Assembly: GCA_020161835.1 (NCBI GenBank)
Contig: JAIUNL010000009.1
Coordinates: forward strand, 62,001 to 126,000
DNA length: 64,000 nucleotides
Direction of reading: 5' to 3'
Origin: Bacteroidota bacterium
GTDB lineage: Bacteria > Bacteroidota > JABWAT01
Part shown: positions 51,933 to 61,430 of the stretch, one piece after another
Position numbering within the stretch: position 1 is the stretch's first letter
Layout of the letters: every line of letters begins with the position of its first letter
The notes under the pieces: generated by a model
Seen by the model: only the letters and a program-made list of their open reading frames with translations
The model's database searches: none
Told to the model about the DNA's origin: nothing
Translations under genes and position numbers: made by a program

Positions 51933-52982
51933 ATGGCCATTCGTTTCGTTTTCATCATGGTTCTTACCGTTTTAACAACACTTTCAGGTGCCATTTTTTT
52001 TCTTTCGGAACCGGATAAAGAGCACCCTGAATATCAATGGGACAGTACCGCCTGGGTTCCATCATACCATGAACAAATGACAAAAATTCTGTCAGATTAT
52101 GGTATTGAATCAAACTGGATCAAAGTTACAGAACAGTCTGGCCGGCTAATAAAAAGACCCGTCTATCTGATCATGACACCTGCAGATCTGCCTGTAGCAG
52201 ATATTCACTTTGCAATGAATGAACAACTCAGTTCAATTTCAAAACTTCGGTTTGAAGGGTATGATAATAGGCGGGATAAGCAGGTTTCCCTGCATGCATT
52301 TGATGGCCGTTCTGTTGTTGCTTCTTACTTTTTTGAGGTTTCTGCAAAAGTCAGCAGGCCATCATCAGATATTTTCCTGCTTGTTCTGCCCAAACCGGAT
52401 GAGATAAATATTCCCGATCTGATCAGTGAAAAAAGAATTTCAGCAACCATCCTTCTTCCCGTAAATGAAGTTAAATCAGCTCAGGGAAAAGCAACTGAAC
52501 TTTCAAAATCTGCCATTGATTTTGGAATGTATGTTCAGGCCGGTTCAGCAAAACTCGAAATTAATTCTTCACTTCCGGTCAGCGAAATACTTCAGAGGCG
52601 AAACAAATTGGGCATCATCTTCCCGGCGGCTTCCCTATATTATCTGGTAGATGCAGGAATTAAAATTGACCGGGAAAAATCCCCGAAATTCAGAAACAAA
52701 CAGGTTCTTACTTCTGAAAACACATTAAAATCTCTAAAAGACCTCGATTTTGTTTTGGCTACCAATAAAGGGAAGTTTAAATATCAGATTTACCTGGCAG
52801 CACAAAATCTGTTTGAAGAAGAAGGTTTAAAATCAAGAGTTGGTGAGCTGGAGAAGAAGGGATATCGGTTCAGATATTTCAGAGATTTCAATGAAAAAGA
52901 TTATGCTGATTCAAAATCAATTGCGAAGACAGCTGTTAAACCATCAACCAAGAAAACCCCTGCCAAAAAAGTCAGGAAATGA
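51933..52982 (+). CDS. Exported protein of unknown function, basic tail
   Basis: Not recognised. The 349-residue protein has an N-terminal hydrophobic segment (residues 5-24), probably an uncleaved anchor or signal, and then a soluble alpha/beta part with strands such as SDIFLLVLPKPDEINI and RISATILLPVNEV and helices; this recalls divergent polysaccharide-deacetylase-like folds but no catalytic His-His-Asp motif is evident. The C-terminal 25 residues are Lys/Thr/Pro-rich (KPSTKKTPAKKVRK). Its 3' end overlaps the convergent kinase gene by 11 bases. Confidence 0.7.
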   Translation: MAIRFVFIMVLTVLTTLSGAIFFLSEPDKEHPEYQWDSTAWVPSYHEQMTKILSDYGIESNWIKVTEQSGRLIKRPVYLIMTPADLPVADIHFAMNEQLSSISKLRFEGYDNRRDKQVSLHAFDGRSVVASYFFEVSAKVSRPSSDIFLLVLPKPDEINIPDLISEKRISATILLPVNEVKSAQGKATELSKSAIDFGMYVQAGSAKLEINSSLPVSEILQRRNKLGIIFPAASLYYLVDAGIKIDREKSPKFRNKQVLTSENTLKSLKDLDFVLATNKGKFKYQIYLAAQNLFEEEGLKSRVGELEKKGYRFRYFRDFNEKDYADSKSIAKTAVKPSTKKTPAKKVRK

Positions 52983-55900
52983 CCGGAAGCTGAATATCTA
53001 TTTTGGTCCATTCTCCCTCCTTACTTTTTATGGTGAGTTGCCCCCTCATATCCTGAATAATTTTGTGACAGATCGAAAGCCCGAGTCCCATTCCGTCTGA
53101 CTTTGTACTAAAATTCGGCTCTGTAACCTTATTTACCAGTTCAGCCGGAATTCCTTTACCGTTATCAGAAATTGTAATAAAAAGCCAGGGTAACTGGTAA
53201 TTAAATGAAATTTCGATTTCAACAGATTTTAGCCGTTTGGCCTGAATGGCATTTTTGATCAGGTTATTGAAAACCCGTGAAATTTCATCCTTATCGGCAA
53301 GAACCATTTGGCGGATTCCGGTTTGAGTCAATTTAATTTCAGCTTCTTCAGACTGAAAGAGCCCGGCAGTTTCTTCAGCTACCAGGTACAAATCTACGGG
53401 TTCCGGTTTACGGTCAGGCATTCGTGAATAAGTTGCAAATGTTTTTGCAATTCGGTCAATTGTTTCAATTTCGTTCAGAATTGTCTTCGACATTTTTTCA
53501 AAAACCTGATCAAATTTCGGATTCTTGCTCTGAAAGAGACTGATCAGCATTTGTGTATTCAGTTTAAGCGGATTCAAAGGGTTTTTTATTTCATGAGCAA
53601 CCTGTTTTGCCATTTCCTGCCAGGCAAGTTGTCTTTCGGCGATGGCAAGACTTTCTTTATATCTGTTAAGATCTTCGACCATTGAGTTAAAAGAGTGCGC
53701 AAATTCCTCCATTTCAGGAACCCCTTTAATATCCACAAAAACCGGATCTTTCTGTCGGCCAACACGGGAAAAGGCTTGTTCAATTGTCTTGATAGGAAGC
53801 AAAAGCCAGTTCACCCATGCCGAGAAAAAGGTAATCAGGAACAGAATAAAAATAACATATCCGCTAACCAGATAGCTTCTTGCTGTGTCAATTTCACCTT
53901 CAACCACCTGTTTACTTAACAGGTTTGGAATGGCAAGCGTGTAAGCCCCGGCTACTTTCCCGGGTATAGGGTAAAAACCGACTATAAACTCAACTTTGTT
54001 CAGTTCAAATTCTCTGTAATCAACCATTGCATCAGAACCTGCATTTCCAGGAAGATTTTTCTGTCCTTGAATCCAATCGGGCATCAGATTCAGCTTTAAC
54101 CATTCAGGTCTGGTAGAAAATAAAATCTGGCGGTCTTTATAAACCAGGTAATCCTGTTCACTTACCGCCCGTTCTGTTTGTTTATCAGTTAACTGGTTAA
54201 TGACCTGTGGTAAAATCCCCCGATAATAATTTTCAAGAAGTAGTTTTGATGTATTAACAGCGTGACTCTGAAAGGACTGCTCGAAAAATAAAATCAAGAG
54301 CCAGAACGGAATTAAGGAGGCAATAATGACACCAGTAAAAACCCGTTCCCTGAAGGTAAAGGTCAACTTTCCGTTTTTATACCAACTGATAATCTGAAGT
54401 GATAAATAAGTGAGAATCAGCGTAATAATCAGAATGAGCAGATATTGAGAAAACTGATTCCAATACCAAACAGGCGTGTTCAGCATTCTCGAAACAGCCC
54501 AAACCTTTTCTGGATCTTTCGGATTCTGGTAAAAAAAGACCAGGTACTTTTTGTTCTCTGAGAGTCTTTGTATTTCAGCCTGACCATACCAATCGAGCTT
54601 ACGAAGTAACCCGCTATCAAGCTTTGCAGGAAACATGGGTAGAATTGAACTTTCAGCAATCTGACCGGACTGATATAATGCTGCCGTAAATTTGAGTGAT
54701 TGATTGTCTTCATTTTCATTATTAAGCAACCCAAACCGGCTGATCTCAGTTCTGGATTTTGGTTTTACCAGATCAAAAATAAAGAATCCTAAAACTGAGT
54801 CCTGATCGCTTTTTATCGTTTCTGCATATCGGCTGATTTCGGATGGACTCCCATTTTCTGATTTTAAAAGAACGGAAAGTTCACCCTTATCTGGAATTTT
54901 ATTTAGGAGAGAGTCTGAAAACAAGCTGTCTTCAAGAGCCGTTACCGGAATGTTTGAACCAAAACTCCATTCAGATAAAAGGTTGATTTCACTGTCATAA
55001 ATCCTGATTCTAACGTTTAGTCTTTCTCTGCTAAGCAAAGACTGAAGCCAGACCGAGTAAGCAAAACCGGATTGATTTTCATCAGTTTTATAGAAAAAGT
55101 TTTCGTCTGACAGCCTTTTTTTCATGAGGGCTGATGAGTTATTTGCCAGATACTGAACCCAGCCATCATTTGGGTTGGTAAGTTTAACAGCATGGTTTTT
55201 TTGCAGAACATCAAGACGGGATTCATTAAGCGACAGCAAAATAAAAAAGGCAGGAACAAAACTTTGTATGAAGATAAGTCCGTACTGATAAAAGGATTTG
55301 GTACTGTGTTTCCAGCGGAGACCCCGGTAAACCGAATACCAGGCCGTTCCAGAAAAAATAAGAAAACCAAGGCTTAACGGGAATAGTTGTGAAGTTGCAT
55401 TCGGGTTAAAAGCCAGCTGAACGATTACAAAAGAAGTCAAACCAGTCAGAATAATTCCCAGCCAATGAAACCATCTGGTTTTTTTCAGGAAATTCAGATG
55501 TCTCGCCTTAAACAGAATCCAGATGAAAAGATTTGCCCCGGTTAAAAAGGCAGCAATACTGATCAGCATCCAGAAAACAGGTTTTCCAATTGACACATCC
55601 AGCGGAAGTCCGGCAACAAACCCATCCAGAAGAAGGGAATCAATTATTGCTCCAACGAAAATGTAACAGGCTGAAAGCAGAATGCTTCCGAGAACAAACC
55701 AACCGGCCAAACTAAATTTGCCGGGTCTTTGCCGGTTTACCGGAAATTCAACCGACATAAAAAGTAACCCAAGACCACAGAACACAACTGAAAAATCCAT
55801 CCATGAAATAAATGACTGGAAAAGACCATAAGTTTGCTGTCTGATATAGGTAGCCTGATCAATAAAATTTGGCGGAAAAAATACACTGCTGATTCCGAAC

Positions 55901-56769
55901 CAGATATTTAAAATATAAAAAATGAAAAAGATCGCAGCAATACTACTAAAAAGAAGGTTTCTGGGGGTATTTATTCTGAATAGGAACATTATCCCAACAA
56001 AAAGGATCAGAAACTCACACAGGTAAATCCCCGAATTCAAAACCTGAAGGTAAGTTCTCACACTATTTTCGAGTGCCAGATTTAATTGGGTTAAATCGAA
56101 ATTGAAAAAGGTAGAATCTGAAGAAATCATGCCGGCATAGACACGAATCGGATGTTTCTCAATGGGTTTATCAGTAGAAAGTGAAACTAGCGGGACCGAA
56201 GGAAGATTCAACCGGCTGGCAAAACCTGACGCAAGACTTGGAGAAACAGCTGAAGACGGATAATATAAATTATTATAGCCTAAAACCTTAAAAACAACAA
56301 TTTTGGTTTCATCCTTTTTTCCTGATGAAATCGGTTTAACTGAACCCAGATAAACTGCGTCAGATGTTTTAAAGGCGGTTACTAAACCATAAGACGATTT
56401 GGGTTGAGATTTAATTGCATCCAGAAGATCATTGGTAAGACCAGTCCAAGCAACAGGAACCCCAGATTCATTTAAGATGACTATTTCAGAAGCTACTTTA
56501 TACCCATTGATCAAGGTTCCAACCATTTCCCATTTTTTCTCCCTGATCAGAGAAATCAGCAATGAATCAGAAAATGTCCGGTTTTTTGCAAGAACAAATT
56601 CTTCACTTTCAGCAGTAAAACTTTGGCGGAGATAAGTCATGAACTGCTTAAATTTTTCAGAGGAATAAGCATCTTCTCCGCGGGAAGTCTGGGATGAAAA
56701 ATAAAAAAGAGTCAGGAGAGCCAAAGAAAGAAGAACCAGAGTGGGAATGGCCAGTTTTTTAAATTTCAT
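52972..56769 (-). CDS. Large multi-pass sensor histidine kinase (NtrY-like core)
   Basis: A 1265-residue sensor kinase with an unusual input. It has a first TM helix (about 8-25), an outer region, a block of about eight helices (about 240-515), a second outer region (about 520-775), more helices (about 785-840), a third outer domain (about 845-975), a last helix and then HAMP. The phosphoacceptor is AHEIKNPLNPL (His1059), followed by an N box FNNLIKNAIQAK, DNGKGIP and GMGLGLSICHKI. The kinase core resembles NtrY. No response regulator is adjacent. Its start overlaps the dehydrogenase stop (TGATG). Confidence 0.9.
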   Translation of the reverse strand: MKFKKLAIPTLVLLSLALLTLFYFSSQTSRGEDAYSSEKFKQFMTYLRQSFTAESEEFVLAKNRTFSDSLLISLIREKKWEMVGTLINGYKVASEIVILNESGVPVAWTGLTNDLLDAIKSQPKSSYGLVTAFKTSDAVYLGSVKPISSGKKDETKIVVFKVLGYNNLYYPSSAVSPSLASGFASRLNLPSVPLVSLSTDKPIEKHPIRVYAGMISSDSTFFNFDLTQLNLALENSVRTYLQVLNSGIYLCEFLILFVGIMFLFRINTPRNLLFSSIAAIFFIFYILNIWFGISSVFFPPNFIDQATYIRQQTYGLFQSFISWMDFSVVFCGLGLLFMSVEFPVNRQRPGKFSLAGWFVLGSILLSACYIFVGAIIDSLLLDGFVAGLPLDVSIGKPVFWMLISIAAFLTGANLFIWILFKARHLNFLKKTRWFHWLGIILTGLTSFVIVQLAFNPNATSQLFPLSLGFLIFSGTAWYSVYRGLRWKHSTKSFYQYGLIFIQSFVPAFFILLSLNESRLDVLQKNHAVKLTNPNDGWVQYLANNSSALMKKRLSDENFFYKTDENQSGFAYSVWLQSLLSRERLNVRIRIYDSEINLLSEWSFGSNIPVTALEDSLFSDSLLNKIPDKGELSVLLKSENGSPSEISRYAETIKSDQDSVLGFFIFDLVKPKSRTEISRFGLLNNENEDNQSLKFTAALYQSGQIAESSILPMFPAKLDSGLLRKLDWYGQAEIQRLSENKKYLVFFYQNPKDPEKVWAVSRMLNTPVWYWNQFSQYLLILIITLILTYLSLQIISWYKNGKLTFTFRERVFTGVIIASLIPFWLLILFFEQSFQSHAVNTSKLLLENYYRGILPQVINQLTDKQTERAVSEQDYLVYKDRQILFSTRPEWLKLNLMPDWIQGQKNLPGNAGSDAMVDYREFELNKVEFIVGFYPIPGKVAGAYTLAIPNLLSKQVVEGEIDTARSYLVSGYVIFILFLITFFSAWVNWLLLPIKTIEQAFSRVGRQKDPVFVDIKGVPEMEEFAHSFNSMVEDLNRYKESLAIAERQLAWQEMAKQVAHEIKNPLNPLKLNTQMLISLFQSKNPKFDQVFEKMSKTILNEIETIDRIAKTFATYSRMPDRKPEPVDLYLVAEETAGLFQSEEAEIKLTQTGIRQMVLADKDEISRVFNNLIKNAIQAKRLKSVEIEISFNYQLPWLFITISDNGKGIPAELVNKVTEPNFSTKSDGMGLGLSICHKIIQDMRGQLTIKSKEGEWTKIDIQLPVIS

Positions 56770-57722
56770 CAGATTACAACCCGGTTTCCGGGAGTTAACC
56801 CTTGCATCACTTCTATGATCGCCGTTGCAGCCAGAATTGCCATTTCATTTCTTGTTTCAAGAGTTGCTGAGCCAATATGCGGGGCGAGAACAACATTATC
56901 AAGGGTTAGCAGATCCGGGTGAATTATCGGTTCATTTTCAAAAACATCGAGACCAGCCCCGTACAAATGACCTGATTTCAGAACTTCTGCAAGTGCCTGT
57001 TCATCAATAAGTTCGCCTCTGCCCGTATTGATAAGAATTGACCCTTTTTTCATTTGCAGCAACCGTTCTCTGCTGAGAATATGACGGGTTTCTGGTGTTA
57101 GCGGGGTGTGTAGAGAAATAACGTCACTGTTTTTAATCAGGTCATCAAGTGAAGAAAACGAAAAAGATTTTTCGGGACTTTCAGCAATTTTTCTGTTATG
57201 GTAAACAACAGTCATACCCAATGCCTTAACCCGCCCGGCAAAGGCTGTTCCAATTTTTCCCATCCCAATAATTCCGCATTGTTTTCCCTGAAATCCAAAC
57301 CCTGCAAAAAGGTCTGATGCCCATCCTTTAAATTCTCTGTTTCTGCAATATCTGTCGGCAGGAAGTAGCTTTCTTGCAACTGCAAGGAGCAAACCTAGAG
57401 CAAGATCTGCTGTAGCCTGCGTTAGAACATCAGGGGTATTGCAAACAATGACACCACGGTTTTTAGCCGCCTGCAAATCGATGTTATTGATACCAACAGC
57501 ATAATTGGAAATGACTTTAAGTGAGGGCAGCCGGGAAATAAAATCTTGTGAAATCCGATCTGATAGCAGACAAAGAACACCTGCTGCATCCGGACAGGAC
57601 TCAAGAAGTTCAGACGAAGGAAGTGGTGTTCTGACATCATGGTAAACCAGATCAAACTGATTTTCAAGAAGCCTGATTCCCTCTTCAGGAATGTGCTGTG
57701 TAATCAGAACTCGTTTTTTCAT
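56769..57722 (-). CDS. D-2-hydroxyacid dehydrogenase family protein
   Basis: A 317-residue NAD(P)-dependent dehydrogenase of the D-isomer group (glyoxylate/hydroxypyruvate reductase-like). The cofactor motif is GIIGMGKIGTAFAGRVKALG; catalytic Arg (INTGRGELID), Glu (GLDVFENEP) and His (LAPHIGSAT) are all in place. Substrate not certain; GhrA/GyaR-like is most plausible. Its start overlaps the upstream pyrC-like gene by 38 bases and its stop overlaps the sensor kinase start by one base. Confidence 0.92.
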   Translation of the reverse strand: MKKRVLITQHIPEEGIRLLENQFDLVYHDVRTPLPSSELLESCPDAAGVLCLLSDRISQDFISRLPSLKVISNYAVGINNIDLQAAKNRGVIVCNTPDVLTQATADLALGLLLAVARKLLPADRYCRNREFKGWASDLFAGFGFQGKQCGIIGMGKIGTAFAGRVKALGMTVVYHNRKIAESPEKSFSFSSLDDLIKNSDVISLHTPLTPETRHILSRERLLQMKKGSILINTGRGELIDEQALAEVLKSGHLYGAGLDVFENEPIIHPDLLTLDNVVLAPHIGSATLETRNEMAILAATAIIEVMQGLTPGNRVVI

Positions 57723-58992
57723 GTAAAGAATGTAACCGGTTCCGGGTAAATACCATGTCGATTACACCAGAAATTTTATGATTTAAAAAGGGTGTATTTT
57801 TTGATTTCGAATGAATTGTTTCTTTGAGAATTGAAAGTGTTTCGAACGGGTCAATAATAACAAAATCAGCTTTTGCTCCTTTTTTCAACGGATTCTCTTC
57901 AGTTCCAAACCGTCTTCTCGGATTTACAACCAACATTTCGAGCAACTGATCAAGGGTAAGAATTTGTGTTTTTACCAGGTAAGTATAAGCAAGCGAAAAA
58001 GTTGTTTCAAGCGAAATAGCACCAATTGGTGCTGATAAGAAGTCTGTCGTTTTTTCAATTTCTGATTGTGGGGTGTGCGAAGAACAGATAATATCAAACC
58101 CGCCATTTTTCAAACTATTAAGAACGGCATCAAGATCAGAAGGTGCCCTTAACGGTGGTGAAAGTTTAAAATTAGTATTGTACCAGTCAAGGTTTTCATC
58201 TGAAAGAATAAAATAGAAGGGGGCAATTCCTGCCGTTACATTGGTTCCACGGCTTTTATGGAAGGCCAGTGCTTCAATGCCTTCACGGGTGACAACATTA
58301 TTAAAATGAAGTTTTGCACCGGTTTCTCTCGATATTTCGCAATCCCGGTGAACCATTATCGATTCTGATACTGCAGGAATTCCAGGCAGACCTAACCGAA
58401 TTGATTGAAATCCGTCATGTAAAACCCCACTTCCCGACATGCTTTTATCTTCCGGATTGACAACAACAAGGGAATCATACATTGACAGATATTCACAAGC
58501 CCGTTTCATGAAAAGTGAATTCTGAACCGGCAGATTTCCATCTGAAAAAGTGTGCACACCTGCTTCAGAAAATGATTTTACAGGAGAAATGAGTTGCCCT
58601 TCACAATTCTTGGAAATTGCGGCAACGATTTCAATTCGAATGGGACTGTCTTCAATTTTATCTTTGAGATATTCTATAACCTGAAGTGAGTCGATGACAG
58701 GCCGGGTATTCGGATAGATAAAAACGGTTGTAAATCCGCCGGCAAGAGCAGCTTCTGACCCGGTTTTCACAGTTTCACGATATTCAAGTCCGGGCTCACC
58801 AAAATTGGCATGGGTATCACAAAATCCGGGAACGAGAAGGCGTCTGTTTCCTTCAATTACTTTTGCACCCTGAGCATTAATTTCAGTACCAATTTCAGAA
58901 ATCAAACCTGTGCTATGAACCAAAACGTCACCAACACCCTTAAACCCACCTGGATAAGGATCGTGAATCTCAAAATTTTTAAACAGGATCAT
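57685..58992 (-). CDS. Dihydroorotase homologue lacking metal ligands (PyrC'/PyrX-like pseudoenzyme)
   Basis: A 435-residue amidohydrolase-fold protein of the dihydroorotase group: FCDTHANFGEPGLEYRET, AALAGGFTTVFIYPNT and NPRRRFGTEENPLKKGAKAD are its recognisable blocks. The metal-binding HxH is HAN (His61, Asn63), and the REPG Arg is Gly. HxED is NPED (Asn179). The central second His is Asn (HFNN, 229-232), PHH is PFY, and TDH is SSH (Ser305). These changes should remove catalysis. In Pseudomonas such an inactive PyrC' follows pyrB and holds ATCase together. Here pyrB overlaps it by 4 bases, so it is best read as a structural partner, not pyrC. Confidence 0.88.
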   Translation of the reverse strand: MILFKNFEIHDPYPGGFKGVGDVLVHSTGLISEIGTEINAQGAKVIEGNRRLLVPGFCDTHANFGEPGLEYRETVKTGSEAALAGGFTTVFIYPNTRPVIDSLQVIEYLKDKIEDSPIRIEIVAAISKNCEGQLISPVKSFSEAGVHTFSDGNLPVQNSLFMKRACEYLSMYDSLVVVNPEDKSMSGSGVLHDGFQSIRLGLPGIPAVSESIMVHRDCEISRETGAKLHFNNVVTREGIEALAFHKSRGTNVTAGIAPFYFILSDENLDWYNTNFKLSPPLRAPSDLDAVLNSLKNGGFDIICSSHTPQSEIEKTTDFLSAPIGAISLETTFSLAYTYLVKTQILTLDQLLEMLVVNPRRRFGTEENPLKKGAKADFVIIDPFETLSILKETIHSKSKNTPFLNHKISGVIDMVFTRNRLHSLHEKTSSDYTAHS

Positions 58993-59918
58993 AAAGATGA
59001 ACTCCTGAATTCATAAATCATTTTCAGTACGGCCATTCTGACTGCCACACCATTGGTAACCTGTTCAAGTATAATGCTCTTTTCTGAGTCAACAGCATAA
59101 TGTGAAAGCTCAACACCCCTGTTTACGGGTCCGGGATGCATGATAATGGCATGACTTTTCATTTTGCTGATACGGCGTTCGTCAATACCATAAGCTTTGT
59201 GAAATTCTATGAGCGAAGGGAGATAACCACTTTCCATTCTTTCCATCTGGATGCGCAAACTTACCGTTGCATCAAGCTCAGGAAGAATCTGATCAAGCTG
59301 GTGATGCAATGTTACTCCAAATCTTTCGAAATGTGCAGGAAGAAGTGTTTTGGGTCCGATCAGATGAACATTTGCTCCGAGCAGTTTCAGTGCAAAGACA
59401 AGTGATCTTGCAACCCTTGAATGAAGAATATCTCCAATAATCCCAACTGACAAACCCTTGAATTCGTTGAAATGCTGTTGAAGACTCAATACATCAAGAA
59501 GTGCCTGGGTCGGATGTTCGTGAGTACCTTCCCCTGCATTGATAATTGAGGCCTGAACTGAACGGCTGAGCATGTTACAGATTCCCGATAGTGTGTGTCT
59601 GATAACTACCATGTCAATTTTCATGACTTCAAGGTTTTTAATGGTATCAAGAACCGTTTCACCTTTGGCAGAACTGCTTGACTCATTATTAAAATTTATG
59701 ACGGTTGCACCCAACCGGCGTTCTGCTAGTTCAAATGAAAACCGGGTACGGGTCGAATTCTCGAAAAATAAATTGGCAACCGTACAATTTTTTAGATCAG
59801 TCAGGTTTTTATCATCCTGATCAAGAAGAGTGCGGTAACGGGCTGCAAGAGCTAAAATTTCAAGAAGTTCATCACGGGATAGTGTTTCAATGCCGATAAA
59901 ATGTCTGGATGGAAACAT
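58989..59918 (-). CDS. pyrB: Aspartate carbamoyltransferase catalytic subunit
   Basis: PyrB condenses carbamoyl phosphate and aspartate, the first committed step of pyrimidine synthesis. The 309-residue protein has the carbamoyl-phosphate motif FENSTRTR (residues 52-59), SSSAKGETVLDT with Lys85, the HPTQALLD motif (135-142), and MHPGPVNRGVEL at the C-terminus. No pyrI regulatory gene is near, so it is likely a PyrX-type complex with the neighbour. It overlaps that gene by 4 bases. Confidence 0.98.
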   Translation of the reverse strand: MFPSRHFIGIETLSRDELLEILALAARYRTLLDQDDKNLTDLKNCTVANLFFENSTRTRFSFELAERRLGATVINFNNESSSSAKGETVLDTIKNLEVMKIDMVVIRHTLSGICNMLSRSVQASIINAGEGTHEHPTQALLDVLSLQQHFNEFKGLSVGIIGDILHSRVARSLVFALKLLGANVHLIGPKTLLPAHFERFGVTLHHQLDQILPELDATVSLRIQMERMESGYLPSLIEFHKAYGIDERRISKMKSHAIIMHPGPVNRGVELSHYAVDSEKSIILEQVTNGVAVRMAVLKMIYEFRSSSL

Positions 59919-59983
59919 AATAGGAGTTAATCAGGAAGAGAAAATGCGTTTCAGATTGAATGTTTTAAGAATAGATGATAAAA

Positions 59984-60010
59984 AAAAACCGAAACAAAGT
60001 TTCGGTTTTT
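59984..60010 (-). terminator. Strong terminator after the gene at 60010
   Basis: Minus strand AAAAACCGAAAC pairs with GTTTCGGTTTTT (12 bp, 3-base loop), followed by a run of T. The left arm touches the stop codon. It separates the small secreted-protein gene from pyrB. Confidence 0.9.
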
Positions 60011-60417
60011 CACTTAAACATGGCCTTTATTGAGCCCCACGTTTTCCTTACGGAAGTTGTTGTATAAACTCCGCTTCCTTCTAGAAACGTTGTCCCAGCC
60101 CGGGATACCATTTTCAGGCGGTAGGTAACCGTGTTTCCCTGAGATTTATACAATCCGAGATCAATAAACTGATAAACTGTTCCTTCACCCTGAGGGCTGA
60201 AGGTTTTAATAACTTCAAAATCTGTCTGATTATCTTTTTTTCTTTCAAGATCAAACTGAACAAGCCCGGATTCACCAGAACTTTTCCATTCAAGAAGAAT
60301 TCTGTCACCCAATGATCTCACCTTAAAATAATCAATAAGCAGATTATCAGGAGAAAACCCTGTTGTCAGAAGTCCAAAACCAGCAAAAGTTAAAAGAAGA
60401 AAAAGTTTTTTCATCAT
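60010..60417 (-). CDS. Small secreted protein with a fibronectin-like fold
   Basis: A 135-residue exported protein: hydrophobic signal (residues 4-19) and a single beta-rich domain with ILLEWKSSGESGLVQFDLER and VYQFIDLGLYKSQGNTVTYR, the pattern of the FnIII-like domain that precedes sorting domains in many T9SS proteins. It has no C-terminal sorting domain and no known function. It lies between the TPR gene and pyrB and ends at a strong terminator, so it is probably transcribed alone or with the upstream TPR gene. Confidence 0.72.
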   Translation of the reverse strand: MMKKLFLLLTFAGFGLLTTGFSPDNLLIDYFKVRSLGDRILLEWKSSGESGLVQFDLERKKDNQTDFEVIKTFSPQGEGTVYQFIDLGLYKSQGNTVTYRLKMVSRAGTTFLEGSGVYTTTSVRKTWGSIKAMFK

Positions 60418-60485
60418 GTTGTAAAGGTAATAGATAGCAAAGACTGTGTCAAGAGGTATTTATCCAGACACTGGTTTGGATTCAA

Positions 60486-61352
60486 TTACTTGTTTTTCAG
60501 TAGGTCAAGCTGATAATCTGCATTCCTGGACCAGGCGGCATCTGCTTTGGCATTTTTGAAGGCAGCTTTCGCTTCTGTATACTTCCCTAATCCCTTAAGT
60601 GAACGACCTAATTCGTAATAATTTGCACCTTTTCTGTTGGCTGATCCTTTTTTCAATTCAATTGATTTTCCGATAGACTCAGCAGCAAGTTCAAATTTTC
60701 CCAATTCATTGTAAGATATCCCCAAACGAAGAAAGAGTTCATCATTTTTCGGGTCAACCTCTGTTCCCTTTTTAAAAGTTACAACAGCTTCGTCCTGATT
60801 AGAATTTTCTGAATGGGCAATTCCCAGATAATAATAGGCAAACGGATCTTTGGGCTGAAGTTCAATTGCCTTTTTTAAATTTTTCACAGCGTCATTATAT
60901 TTCTTTGCTGCAATGTAGGCACGGCCGATACTGATGTAATTATCCTGCTCATTCGGAACGGTTTCAATTCCCTTTTGATAAATGGCAATGGCATCTGCAG
61001 TTTTTCCAACTTGTTCGTAGGATTTACCAAGAAGATTATAGGACTGTGAAAAGGCAGGCTCAACTTCAACAGCTTTTTTCAATGAAGAAATGGCCTTTTC
61101 AAATTCATTCAATCGCCTTTGGGCAACGGCTAGATTATAGTAATATCTGGCAGCCTTGCCATATGTTGCAATTGCACTTTCGTATTGGGCAATTGCTTCA
61201 GTATATTGATTTTTCTTCAGGAATGAATTGCCTTCATTAAAGATTTTATTGGCCTGGTTTTCTTCCTCTGAATTTTTTGAATCCTGAGAAAAACCTGTGA
61301 CAGAGATCAGGGTGAAAAAACCAAAAAACAGAATTCTTTTAAAAAAAGCCAT
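60486..61352 (-). CDS. Secreted protein with seven TPR repeats
   Basis: From ATG 61352 (AGGAG 7 bases before it) the product has 288 residues; a longer frame starts 24 bases earlier without a ribosome-binding site. A Sec signal (VTGFS before QDS) is followed by seven tandem TPRs, for example AIAQYESAIATYGKAARYYY, AISSLKKAVEVEPAFSQSYN and AVVTFKKGTEVDPKNDELFL. TPR proteins hold partner proteins; the partner is not known. Its upstream neighbour is another TPR gene, 78 bases away. Confidence 0.88.
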   Translation of the reverse strand: MAFFKRILFFGFFTLISVTGFSQDSKNSEEENQANKIFNEGNSFLKKNQYTEAIAQYESAIATYGKAARYYYNLAVAQRRLNEFEKAISSLKKAVEVEPAFSQSYNLLGKSYEQVGKTADAIAIYQKGIETVPNEQDNYISIGRAYIAAKKYNDAVKNLKKAIELQPKDPFAYYYLGIAHSENSNQDEAVVTFKKGTEVDPKNDELFLRLGISYNELGKFELAAESIGKSIELKKGSANRKGANYYELGRSLKGLGKYTEAKAAFKNAKADAAWSRNADYQLDLLKNK

Positions 61353-61430
61353 TGAGGGTCTCCTGTTACTTTTCAATTGAGTATAAAATTTAAAAATAAT
61401 TCAATCTAACGACGTTATCAAACAAATTTG

